Shown in pieces: positions 50,214 to 58,090 of a stretch of DNA of 64,000 nt (its first letter is position 1; every line of letters starts with the position of its first letter). This stretch comes from Treponema sp. (GTDB lineage: Bacteria; Spirochaetota; Spirochaetia; Treponematales; Treponemataceae), in contig JAGCDP010000030.1 of NCBI GenBank assembly GCA_017651065.1, forward strand, positions 62,001 through 126,000. Reading direction: 5' to 3'. Made by a program: the position numbers and the translations under genes. The notes beneath the pieces were generated by a model that saw only the letters and a program-made list of their open reading frames with translations, did not search any database and was not told where the DNA came from.

Positions 50214-52344
50214 TGAAACACCTCATAACAATTGCATCTGCAAGAATTTCGCTTCGTTTTACTGTTCGTATTACAAGAGGAACTATAAGAGGAACAACAG
50301 CCTTTATGCGGGCAAGCTTTCCTTTTACTTTTCCAAGTCCCCCACGGATAATCTGAGTTTTAATAATATCTGCAGCTTCATCTACAAGAAGCGGAATAAA
50401 GCGGAAGATAAGTTCCATAATTAAAATGAGACTCTTGAATGGCAACAGTTTTTTAAGACCGTCAATCAAATCATACTCTGGAGTAGAAACAAAAAATGCA
50501 CACACACATAAAAGCGAGGCATAAGTACGAAGGATTGAATTCAAACAGAACAAAAGCTTTGATGGAGTGATTGTTAAGAATCTCCAGGTTGTATAACGAA
50601 CTTCATCCGGAAGAGCCGGTCTGAACACAAGCTGAAAAACTGCAAAGAAGCAAAGGAACGGCAGAAGCTTAAACACACTCTTTATTATTTTCTTAAAACT
50701 GAAATTTGCAAAAAGACAATAGATTATAGAAACAGCAACCATACAGCCGCATGCAACAGTTTTCTTAAATACAAGCGACAAAACAAAAAGCACAAGGAAT
50801 AATAAGATTCTTAAAAAGGCAGGAACCTTTTCAAGACGGCACTTTGTTTTCCATCCTGAACCGGAAAGGCCTGTGGAGAAGGATTTCAGGCCTTTTAAAA
50901 GAGAGGTTGAATCATATGGGCGGAGTGGTTCGACAAGCTCATCAACCCCGGACGTGGGCCCTTCGACAGGCTCAGGGACCGCAGAGGGCTGCACGTTGCC
51001 ATTTTCAAGTTTAATTTCCCTATCTGCAAAGTCGGCTTCGTCCTGGTGATGGGTTGTAAATAAAACTGTTTTTCCTTCGTCGGCAAGAGAACGGAGCATT
51101 GTCATTACACGTGAACGCGAAATACCATCGAGCCCTGCAGTTGGTTCATCAAAAAATACAATATCACGGTTCATGGCAAGAATACCGGCAATTGCAAGAC
51201 GCCTTTGTTCACCGCCGCTAAGACCTGCAGACTGACGTTCCCCATACAAAGAAAAAGGAAGCCCTGCTTTGTCCATAGATTCTTTTACACGTTCAACAAG
51301 CGCATGTCCTTTTACACCATCGTTTCTTGGGCCAAAAGCAACATCATCAGAAGCAAAGGCTTCGAACAAAGCAGCCGCACAATTCTGCTGGGCAAGCACA
51401 GGCTTCTGATTACATAACACGCTGCCACCAGACGGCTCCAGAAGTCCTGCCCCAAGCTCAAGCAAGGTTGACTTACCTGCTCCTGAAGGTCCTGTCAAAG
51501 CTGAAAGAGTTCCTTTATATAAAGAAAAAGAAATATTGTTCAAAAGAAATGCATTCTCGTCATCATGCTTATTAGCATACGCAAAGCTTATATTATCAAA
51601 AGAAAACGAAACTTCCCTGCCGGACAAATCCTTTTTTTCGGCTTTCTTTAAAAGCTCCCCACGGATTTTCCTTACAAGCTCAGGCTTTTTAAAAAACTCA
51701 GCAGAAGTACCGTTGAAAAAAATGCGACCTTCTTCAAGACCTATTACATCACTGGCTTCTTTTACAGCATCAAGGTCATGAGTTATATGAATTATAGTAC
51801 TTCCACGGCGATTAAAACTTCGTAAGATTTCATAAATGTTTTCGCGCGAAGAAGGATCAAGCATTGCAGTTGCTTCATCCAGAATAAGAATATCTGGAGA
51901 AACAGCAAGCATTCCGGCAAAGGCAAGTTTTTGAGTCTGACCAAGTGACAGTGCATTTGAAGGAGCCTCTGCCTTATGCAAAAGCTCTACAACAGAAAGA
52001 CATTCAATTGTGCGTAATTCAACTTCATCGGGGGTGAGTTTTAGATTCTGCGGACCAAATGCTGTATCGCGATATACCTTGCCGCTTACAATCTGATCTT
52101 TTGGTGACTGAAAAACAAGGCCTATGCGTTTCCCTTGTTCAATTAAAATTTCACCTTCCTGATTTTCGATTAATCCGCAGATAAGCCGGCATAACGTACT
52201 TTTTCCACTACCGTTTGAACCAACAATGGCTGTATATGACGAAGGCTCCAGACAGAACGATACTCTGTCCAGAGCCTTTTTAGAATCATAACTATATGAG
52301 AGATTATTGACTGTGATAACTGCTTTATCGCCGCTTTTTGTCAT
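50203..52344 (-). CDS. Single-chain ECF transporter module (EcfA-EcfA-EcfT fusion)
   Basis: 713 residues. First ATPase (about 1-225): Walker A GSNGSGKST (42-50), LSLGQTQK, LILDEATAMLD. Second ATPase (about 243-450): GPSGAGKST, LSGGEQRRLAIAG, VFFDEPTAGLD. From about 505, an EcfT-like membrane domain with several TM segments and the C-terminal coupling region ADIIKTQIIRGGLGKVKGKL and LADAIVMRCF. Usually the three parts are separate proteins. No substrate-binding S component is adjacent, so it probably serves S proteins encoded elsewhere. The linker (about 455-472) is built from two family A repeats (VPEPVEGP, VDELVEP). Confidence 0.9.
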   Translation of the reverse strand: MTKSGDKAVITVNNLSYSYDSKKALDRVSFCLEPSSYTAIVGSNGSGKSTLCRLICGLIENQEGEILIEQGKRIGLVFQSPKDQIVSGKVYRDTAFGPQNLKLTPDEVELRTIECLSVVELLHKAEAPSNALSLGQTQKLAFAGMLAVSPDILILDEATAMLDPSSRENIYEILRSFNRRGSTIIHITHDLDAVKEASDVIGLEEGRIFFNGTSAEFFKKPELVRKIRGELLKKAEKKDLSGREVSFSFDNISFAYANKHDDENAFLLNNISFSLYKGTLSALTGPSGAGKSTLLELGAGLLEPSGGSVLCNQKPVLAQQNCAAALFEAFASDDVAFGPRNDGVKGHALVERVKESMDKAGLPFSLYGERQSAGLSGGEQRRLAIAGILAMNRDIVFFDEPTAGLDGISRSRVMTMLRSLADEGKTVLFTTHHQDEADFADREIKLENGNVQPSAVPEPVEGPTSGVDELVEPLRPYDSTSLLKGLKSFSTGLSGSGWKTKCRLEKVPAFLRILLFLVLFVLSLVFKKTVACGCMVAVSIIYCLFANFSFKKIIKSVFKLLPFLCFFAVFQLVFRPALPDEVRYTTWRFLTITPSKLLFCLNSILRTYASLLCVCAFFVSTPEYDLIDGLKKLLPFKSLILIMELIFRFIPLLVDEAADIIKTQIIRGGLGKVKGKLARIKAVVPLIVPLVIRTVKRSEILADAIVMRCFNGK
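50927..50980. repeat. Two family A repeats forming the ECF fusion linker
   Basis: GTTCGACAAGCTCATCAACC (50927 on) and CCCTTCGACAGGCTCAGGGA (50959 on) lie in frame between the second ATPase and EcfT domains. Confidence 0.8.
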
Positions 52345-52391
52345 ACCAACGAATGTCAGTATATCACATTCAATAAATTGTTTTCTAGTTA

Positions 52392-53216
52392 TTACTCAAC
52401 AGTAATAAAGATTTTTACAGAGCCGTTAGCTTGAACTTCTTTATTAGTGCTTTCTGTAGAAGAAGATGAAATAGTAGCATTCATTGCATCCTGTTCAGAA
52501 GCTGAAGCAATAGAAGAAATTACCTTGTTAGTACGCTTTTTGTTTTCAACAAGAGGTTTAGATGCAACACCGCTTTCATCAATGTTTGAAGTCTGTCCGG
52601 CAGCAACAACAACTGCATTTTTTGGAGCATTATCTACAATGTCATCTGGAGCTGTTGTAGCAGTAGCTGGTCCCTGATCTTCGGCAGCTGGTTCTTCTGT
52701 TTCTGTATCGCTTGCTGCAGCTATTGCAGGAGGAATAAAATCGCTTGCCTTGTAATAAGCAACAGCACCGGCATAAACCTGAGCCATTCCGTTTGCAAAT
52801 ACTGCAAAGTCTGTACCACGAACAGAAGCTACACCAACCGGAGTACGAGCTGTATATTCAATTCGCTTTCCTTCTGTATGTGTTACCTTTGAACGAACGG
52901 CACCTGTATCTACTTTGATGCTTACAGTATCTTTTGCACCAGAAGACTGCAATGATTCAAGTGTAACTCTTGAAAGAGCAGGAACAGCCATAACGGAGCC
53001 ATTATAGTTAAGGCGGGCTTCCGACTGGAATCCGGTACTGATTGTTTCGGCTTCATTTACAACATCACCTACTTTGAGTGCAACCCATTCGGTGCCACGG
53101 CTTACTTCAACCTTTCCCTTAACATAAGTAACCTTTGCGCTTGCAGCAAAAACTGAACTACATGTGAATAATACTGCAAGAGCGGCAATAATCATTTTTG
53201 AAAAATGTCTTTTCAT
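52392..53216 (-). CDS. FecR-domain secreted protein
   Basis: 274 residues from the ATG at 53216 (GGAGGT 7 bases upstream). Signal peptide MKRHFSKMIIAALAVLFTCS; FecR-type domain with VKGKVEVSRGTEWVALKVGD, TISTGFQSEARLNYNGS and TPVGVASVRGTDFAVF; then a low-complexity Ala/Thr/Glu-rich tail. In spirochaetes such FecR proteins are periplasmic or surface proteins not tied to iron uptake. It is last in a three-gene unit with the barrel and the 159-residue secreted protein. Confidence 0.85.
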   Translation of the reverse strand: MKRHFSKMIIAALAVLFTCSSVFAASAKVTYVKGKVEVSRGTEWVALKVGDVVNEAETISTGFQSEARLNYNGSVMAVPALSRVTLESLQSSGAKDTVSIKVDTGAVRSKVTHTEGKRIEYTARTPVGVASVRGTDFAVFANGMAQVYAGAVAYYKASDFIPPAIAAASDTETEEPAAEDQGPATATTAPDDIVDNAPKNAVVVAAGQTSNIDESGVASKPLVENKKRTNKVISSIASASEQDAMNATISSSSTESTNKEVQANGSVKIFITVE

Positions 53217-53248
53217 AAGGAATACCTCCATTTATAGTTTGTCCTGCA

Positions 53249-54373
53249 TTAGAATGCAAGAGCAGCACTTAATTTAGCTTTAAAGTTATGAGAATTTGAT
53301 CCTGTCAAATCAAATGTTGTATTTACAGTAAATCCAACCTGGAAATCTGTGAATATATTATACATTAAACTGAAATCCCACTGTGTTACAGAAATTCCAT
53401 ATTTAGAATCAATATATTCAAACGGAAGATTTCCACCTACATTAAAGTAAAGACTGTCTGTTGTATAAGTAAAGGCAGCCTTTGGTGTAATTTTTCCGGT
53501 AGCAAGCATAGAAGCAGGAGCAAGGCTTGAATAAGCTGTAAAAGGCCCCTGATCATCTGCTGAACCAAAGTTTGCTCCAGCAGTTACTGTAATTGCTTTT
53601 GTAGGGAAGAACAGCAATGCAAATGAAGAATAATTCATTATATCTTTGAAATTAACAAAACCAAATGAAGTAGCAACATTATAGAATACAGAGTTTGTTA
53701 TAGGACCAGAAAGCAAAAGGTCTGCATAACATCTGCTGTTTTCACTTACAGTCAAGTCTGCAATATAGTATGCGTCAAGTTCGAGTGACTGGTTTGCAAA
53801 CAAAGATGGGAATTCAAAAGTAACTCCAAGAGGAAGATATGGCTCTGCAAGGTCATAAATCTTTGCCTCTGGTTTTGGAGAACATCCGGCCATTGGAACA
53901 TTAAGTGAATTAAGAAGTCCTGTGTATCCAAGGAAGAATCCAAGGTTTACGGCAGGAAGTGAATACTTAACAGAAGCGCCGTCTATAGTCTGTGAAAGAA
54001 CTGCTGCTGTTGAATCTACATAATAGAAACGACCGGCATTAAGTGAAAGAAGTCCTGAACCAAGCTCTACATCACCTGCAACCTTAAGAAGAGGAACATC
54101 GGCAATCTGCTCAAAAACAGGAGAATCACCTTTTGGGAATGTAAGCTTAAACTTATAAAGTGCTTCACCAGAAAAATAGAAACCTGAATCGGCAAGTGGT
54201 GATTTTAACCACAACGAAAGTCCGTTTGCCTGTGATATTTCAAGATCATTATAGTCAGGTCCGTTGATTCCGGCACCTGTATCATTAAAGAATAATCCGC
54301 CCCATTCAACAGCTGTAAGAGGTGCGGCCATAAGACAAAATACTGTACAAATTGAAACAATAAGCTTTTTCAT
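53249..54373 (-). CDS. Outer membrane beta-barrel protein of unknown function
   Basis: 374 residues. Signal peptide MKKLIVSICTVFCLMAAPLT; the mature part has many alternating strands ending in a Phe (AKLSAALAF), the usual C-terminal signature for BAM-inserted barrels. AGGGGTG precedes the start. It lies between the small secreted gene (10-base gap) and fecR-like gene. It may form a pore or adhesin; no family recognised. Confidence 0.65.
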   Translation of the reverse strand: MKKLIVSICTVFCLMAAPLTAVEWGGLFFNDTGAGINGPDYNDLEISQANGLSLWLKSPLADSGFYFSGEALYKFKLTFPKGDSPVFEQIADVPLLKVAGDVELGSGLLSLNAGRFYYVDSTAAVLSQTIDGASVKYSLPAVNLGFFLGYTGLLNSLNVPMAGCSPKPEAKIYDLAEPYLPLGVTFEFPSLFANQSLELDAYYIADLTVSENSRCYADLLLSGPITNSVFYNVATSFGFVNFKDIMNYSSFALLFFPTKAITVTAGANFGSADDQGPFTAYSSLAPASMLATGKITPKAAFTYTTDSLYFNVGGNLPFEYIDSKYGISVTQWDFSLMYNIFTDFQVGFTVNTTFDLTGSNSHNFKAKLSAALAF

Positions 54374-54383
54374 CACTACACCC

Positions 54384-54863
54384 CTACTCTTCTATTTCCA
54401 TATCCATAGATTCATCTGTGCCATACACCATCATACAGGCAGTAAGAATATTAAGGGCTTCTCGTCCAGAAACATAAGCGTTAGGATCTGCTTTTTCAGA
54501 AATAACGCCGTCGCTCTTAAACTTCTTAAAAGCATAACGAGGAGAACCTTTTGTAAGTCTGAACATCAGACCGCCTTTCATTTCAGGCCAGATCTGAGTA
54601 TAGATAAATGCAAGGTTTGCCATATAAACTGAATCATAAGCACCAACATCTTCCGGAATCTGTCCTTTTTCAAGAAGAACATTTACGGCGTCTTCATAAG
54701 AAGCATCATCAGCAATCAAACCCTGATGAATTGCAGAAAGGTAGCATACCTGTCCGTAGGTTGCCTGTTCTGCACCAAGAATCTCTGTAATTACATCGGC
54801 AGACTGTGCAAATGCAAAGCTTCCGATAAACAAAATAAATAAAGCTGAAATAATTCGTTTCAT
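54384..54863 (-). CDS. Small secreted protein of unknown function
   Basis: 159 residues from the ATG at 54861-54863. Signal peptide MKRIISALFILFIGSFAFA, then a helical domain (ILGAEQATYGQVCYLSAIHQ, YEDAVNVLLEKGQIPEDVGA) ending in an acidic tail (DESMDMEIEE). First gene of the barrel/FecR unit. The start was chosen because the -10 box lies just upstream; the open frame to 54884 covers the promoter. Confidence 0.65.
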   Translation of the reverse strand: MKRIISALFILFIGSFAFAQSADVITEILGAEQATYGQVCYLSAIHQGLIADDASYEDAVNVLLEKGQIPEDVGAYDSVYMANLAFIYTQIWPEMKGGLMFRLTKGSPRYAFKKFKSDGVISEKADPNAYVSGREALNILTACMMVYGTDESMDMEIEE

Positions 54864-54870
54864 AAAGAAT

Positions 54871-54899
54871 ATTTTACAACACATTAAGAATGTTGTCTA
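54871..54899 (-). promoter_or_regulatory. Leaderless-geometry promoter of the secreted/barrel/FecR unit
   Basis: Minus strand TAGACA (54894-54899), 17-base spacer, TAAAAT (54871-54876), 7 bases to ATG 54863. Confidence 0.55.
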
Positions 54900-54950
54900 T
54901 AAAAAGTTGAGAAGTGAAAAAAGAAATATAATATAGAAGAATTACAAAAA

Positions 54951-55988
54951 TCAGTTAAGAACTGACAAAGGATTGATTGTGTTACCGTTCTTGTAAACAG
55001 TAAAATGCAGGTGTGGACCAGTACTAAGACCAGTGCTTCCTACATAACCAATTACAGTTGATTGTGCATATACAAAATTACCCTTTGCACAGGCAACCTT
55101 ACTCATATGTGCATAAAGTGTTTTATAACCTGAATGATGTGTAACAATTACATAGTTTCCATAAGTTGCGTTATAACCTACTGTTGTAACTTTACCGTCC
55201 ATAGCAGGATAGATTGGAGTTCCCTGAGCAACAGCCATATCAATTCCACCATGGAAAGAACGTGTTCCCGGATTAAATGGAGAATCACGCCAGCCATAAT
55301 TAGAAGAAAGCCAGTAGCGTGCTTTAAGAGGTCTTTTGAATAAATCGCCGTTAATTTCCTGACGAGTCATCCAGTCAAGTTCAGCATCTGGTACAAAAAG
55401 TGAATAACCTGCTTTAAGTTCTGTTGTAGGTGTAAGATAATTTACAAGCGCACACTTTTCTGCTTCAACTTCGTATTTTTCGGCAATAGTTTCTATTGTT
55501 TCACCGTCTTTTTTAACTGTATAAAGGATTCCTGGCATTGAAGGAATTTTCAAATACTGATTAGGCTGAATTAATCGTGACTGACGGATATTATTTACAC
55601 TTATGATTGTATCCTGAGTAATTCCAAAGGCATCGGCAATAAAACCAATCATGTCTCCGGCTTTTACACGATATGTCTGATATGTTAAAACTGCAGGCTC
55701 ATTTGCTACATCGGTTGCAGGTTCAGGAGTTTTTGTTTCTTCAAGAAGACTGCTTAAGGTTTTAAAATCGTCGTCGGCTGCAACTGGAACGGCTGCTGTT
55801 TCAAGACCACCCACGGCCTTATGAGAATCGATTGTATGAAGAATGCCTATACAGGTTGACGCAAAAATTACGCCAAAACTGAAGAAGATAATAGAGGAGC
55901 TGACAATTCTTGAGACACGAGTTTTAAACACCATATTAAATTTACTTTCAAGTTTTTTGATTATAGCACATTCTTCAATTTTTTTCAT
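54951..55988 (-). CDS. LysM-M23 murein endopeptidase
   Basis: 345 residues. One N-terminal TM (about 28-50), two LysM domains (YRVKAGDMIGFIADAFGITQ and the following YTVKKDGETIETIAEKYEV), then an M23 LytM peptidase: FHGGIDMAV (zinc His, Asp), YAHMS and GPHLHFTVY (His-x-His). It cleaves peptidoglycan cross-links or activates amidases in the periplasm. It overlaps the rlmE stop by 4 bases (ATGA). Confidence 0.92.
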   Translation of the reverse strand: MKKIEECAIIKKLESKFNMVFKTRVSRIVSSSIIFFSFGVIFASTCIGILHTIDSHKAVGGLETAAVPVAADDDFKTLSSLLEETKTPEPATDVANEPAVLTYQTYRVKAGDMIGFIADAFGITQDTIISVNNIRQSRLIQPNQYLKIPSMPGILYTVKKDGETIETIAEKYEVEAEKCALVNYLTPTTELKAGYSLFVPDAELDWMTRQEINGDLFKRPLKARYWLSSNYGWRDSPFNPGTRSFHGGIDMAVAQGTPIYPAMDGKVTTVGYNATYGNYVIVTHHSGYKTLYAHMSKVACAKGNFVYAQSTVIGYVGSTGLSTGPHLHFTVYKNGNTINPLSVLN

Positions 55989-56580
55989 CTTTTATTTACT
56001 CCAATCAGATAAGTTTCAAAAGATTCGGCACGGCAGGCTTCGGGCTTAAAACCTTTGGCTGTCGTGAATATTTCTCTCATAGATTTAAGGATTTTCTGCT
56101 GATCTCCGTTCTGGAAGATTTTTACAGCAAAATTTCCGCCTTGTTTTAGCATAGTCTGGGCATACCATACAGCCATTTCTACAAGCTGTTCTGAACGGGC
56201 TGTGTCTACGGTACGGTTTCCTGTTGTTTTTGGAGCTGCGTCGCATACAACAAGATCATAAGGACCGTTCTGTTTAATTTGTGTACGGATTTCAGGTGCG
56301 TTCAAGTCGCCCTGAATAAAAACAAGGTTATCGCCTTTTACAGATTTTGCCAGAGGATTTAAGTCGCATGAAACTACTTTGCCGGTGCCTTCCATTGTGC
56401 GTAAAAGGAACGTAGTCCAGCTGCCCGGGGCCGAACCTAAGTCGAGTACTGTGTAGTTTTTCTTAATCATGCCGAATTTTTCGTCGATTTCCTTGAGCTT
56501 GTACACTGAACGCGCAGGATACCCTTCGGAAAACGCCTTTGAGACCAAAAATCTGGCTTTTCATAGCTGTTTGCAGGCAT
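55985..56580 (-). pseudogene. rlmE: 23S rRNA 2'-O-methyltransferase RlmE (FtsJ), frame broken near the N-terminus
   Basis: Most of the protein is clear: EGYPARSVYKLKEIDEKFGM, VLDLGSAPGSWTTFLLR (SAM motif), DLVVCDAAPKTTGN, VKIFQNGD. But the frame that encodes it begins only at TTG 56548. The conserved family N-terminus lies in another frame: ATG 56578-56580 gives MPANSYEKPDFWS, exactly the residues expected before KAFSEGYPARS. Inserting one base near 56536-56545 (CTCAAAGG region) joins them. It is either a real frameshift, an assembly error, or a gene initiating weakly at TTG with loss of about 13 residues. No slippery heptamer is visible. Confidence 0.75.
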
Positions 56581-56632
56581 ATACCTACATAATCGGTAAA
56601 TTTTTGAAAATAATTAGGGATTTTATAAGGTG

Positions 56633-56696
56633 CCCTTCGACAAGCTCAGGGACCACAAATAATCGAAATTTCGGGGTCCCTGAGCTTGTCGAAGGG
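56633..56696. repeat. Family A repeat, inverted pair
   Basis: CCCTTCGACAAGCTCAGGGA...(56633-56654) and GGTCCCTGAGCTTGTCGAAG...(56675-56696) with a 20-base loop, between rlmM and rlmE. A strong hairpin, possibly a terminator of rlmM. Confidence 0.85.
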
Positions 56697-56699
56697 GGC

Positions 56700-57683
56700 T
56701 TACAGTATTATCGTTAACTCATGCTTATTATAATTAAGATGCATGATGCGAGAACCGGGGATTTCTTCGAACTTTTTAATAAGTTCCCAGTCAATGGCGC
56801 CCTGCATTTTTATGGTGCAGATCATGTTGCGGGTAAGGCCTGAATCGAGCCAGACGTGAATCCATTCAAGGAGGCGTTCGGGGTAACAGATTACGTCGGA
56901 GAAAACCCAGTCTACGGGTCCTACTTCTTCAGGCGGGATTGTAAAAGCGTCGTGGGCTCTAAAGGTCACCAGAGGATTATTCATAAGCTGGGGAGCCAAT
57001 TCTGCACGGTCAACGGCATAAACCTGAGCGCCAAGGCCTGCAAGTACCCAGGTCCAGCCACCGGGACAGGCTCCTGCTTCAAAGCATTTCTGTCCTTCTT
57101 TAGGCAAACCGCAGCCAAGATAAAAATCTGCAAGAGTAAGGCTTTCCTGTATTTTTAAGTAGGCCCTGCTCGGAGGATTTTCGTGGTCTTCTATAAAACG
57201 CATTGTTCCTGCAGGAAGCGGTGAAGTTGTTGCGGCAGAAGCAATAAGAGTGTGTTCATCAAGCAGTGTATAAAGTCCCATAGGTGAATCAGGAATTTTA
57301 AAAGGAAACTTTCTGTCTTTGAGATTTATATAAGGAAGCTTTTCCTGAATAAGCTGGGCACGCCTGAAGCATGTATACTGATAAGGTGCCCAGTTGCGCT
57401 GGATTTCTTTTAAGGCTACAGCTGCTTCGCCGATTGAATCAAACTTTAAGATAAAAGGTTCTGTCATGCAGGTACGCGCCCAGTATGGAAACTTGCCTCC
57501 GGAGGTCTGCAAAAAATCGGCCTTATTTGACAAGTACAGAAGGTCTCCATAGAAGTTGGATTGCCACGCTTCGCTCGCAATGACGGAAACATTAAATCTA
57601 TCCTTTAATTCACTAACGAGAAAATCCTTTTGTTCTGGGAAAGCCAGGAATCCTATTCCATCGAGTTTTTTAATTGAAGTCAT
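56700..57683 (-). CDS. RlmM-like 23S rRNA methyltransferase
   Basis: 327 residues. An N-terminal THUMP-like region followed by an FtsJ-like methyltransferase domain: FEAGACPGGWTWVLAGLGAQ (SAM motif), VDWVFSDVICYPE and CTIKMQGAIDWEL. RlmM methylates C2498 of 23S rRNA (E. coli numbering). Residues 33-42 (VIASEAWQS region) are encoded by a family B repeat inserted in frame. It follows the PilZ gene by 11 bases with no clear ribosome-binding site. The methyltransferase call is firm; RlmM is the best fit. Confidence 0.8.
   Translation of the reverse strand: MTSIKKLDGIGFLAFPEQKDFLVSELKDRFNVSVIASEAWQSNFYGDLLYLSNKADFLQTSGGKFPYWARTCMTEPFILKFDSIGEAAVALKEIQRNWAPYQYTCFRRAQLIQEKLPYINLKDRKFPFKIPDSPMGLYTLLDEHTLIASAATTSPLPAGTMRFIEDHENPPSRAYLKIQESLTLADFYLGCGLPKEGQKCFEAGACPGGWTWVLAGLGAQVYAVDRAELAPQLMNNPLVTFRAHDAFTIPPEEVGPVDWVFSDVICYPERLLEWIHVWLDSGLTRNMICTIKMQGAIDWELIKKFEEIPGSRIMHLNYNKHELTIIL
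57558..57584 (-). repeat. Family B repeat, in frame within the RlmM-like gene
   Basis: GTCATTGCGAGCGAAGCGTG then GCAATCC on the minus strand, translated as part of VSVIASEAWQSN. Confidence 0.8.
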
Positions 57684-57694
57684 AGAAAAACTGT

Positions 57695-58054
57695 TTAAAG
57701 CACGTCAGGAAGTTCGTCGTCGTCGCCCATTTCCTGAAGATATGAAATAAATTCGCGGAGTCTTGCATCATCCGGCGAATAAAGAATTTGAAATCCTATT
57801 TGAGTTGAACCCTGATTTTCGGTTACCCACATTGGTTTACACATAAGCTGCAACGGAGTATCTTCTACGGAACGGCTCAGGGTTATTTTGATCATGTACT
57901 CTGTTTCCAAATCGACAACTACAGAAACTGGAAAATGAATTTTGCAGCCCGTATAACTGATATTGTCGAGAATACCCGGCAATGCGCAGATTTCGGGAGC
58001 AACAACGCGACCAATTTCGGAATACCTGTGATTCAGTCTGTTTTCTTGATCCAT
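57695..58054 (-). CDS. PilZ-domain protein (putative c-di-GMP receptor)
   Basis: 119 residues. PilZ motifs: RLNHRYS (RxxxR) near the N-terminus and DNISYTGCKIHF (D/NxSxxG) about 20 residues later, then a beta-barrel and an acidic C-terminal helix (EMGDDDELPDVL). It probably binds c-di-GMP, linking it to the GGDEF protein at 31492. ATG 58054 is only 7 bases after a -10 box. Confidence 0.85.
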   Translation of the reverse strand: MDQENRLNHRYSEIGRVVAPEICALPGILDNISYTGCKIHFPVSVVVDLETEYMIKITLSRSVEDTPLQLMCKPMWVTENQGSTQIGFQILYSPDDARLREFISYLQEMGDDDELPDVL

Positions 58055-58061
58055 ACCTTAT

Positions 58062-58090
58062 AGTATAGATGCATTTTGGTTATTTTACAA
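58062..58090 (-). promoter_or_regulatory. PilZ promoter with leaderless geometry
   Basis: Minus strand TTGTAA (58085-58090), 17-base spacer, TATACT (58062-58067), 7 bases to ATG 58054. The -35 box lies inside the last codons of the giant surface protein gene. Confidence 0.6.

Noticed and set aside
56536..56548. Programmed ribosomal frameshift in rlmE
   Set aside because: No slippery heptamer or RF2-type stop context is present at the junction, so a lesion or sequence error is more likely.
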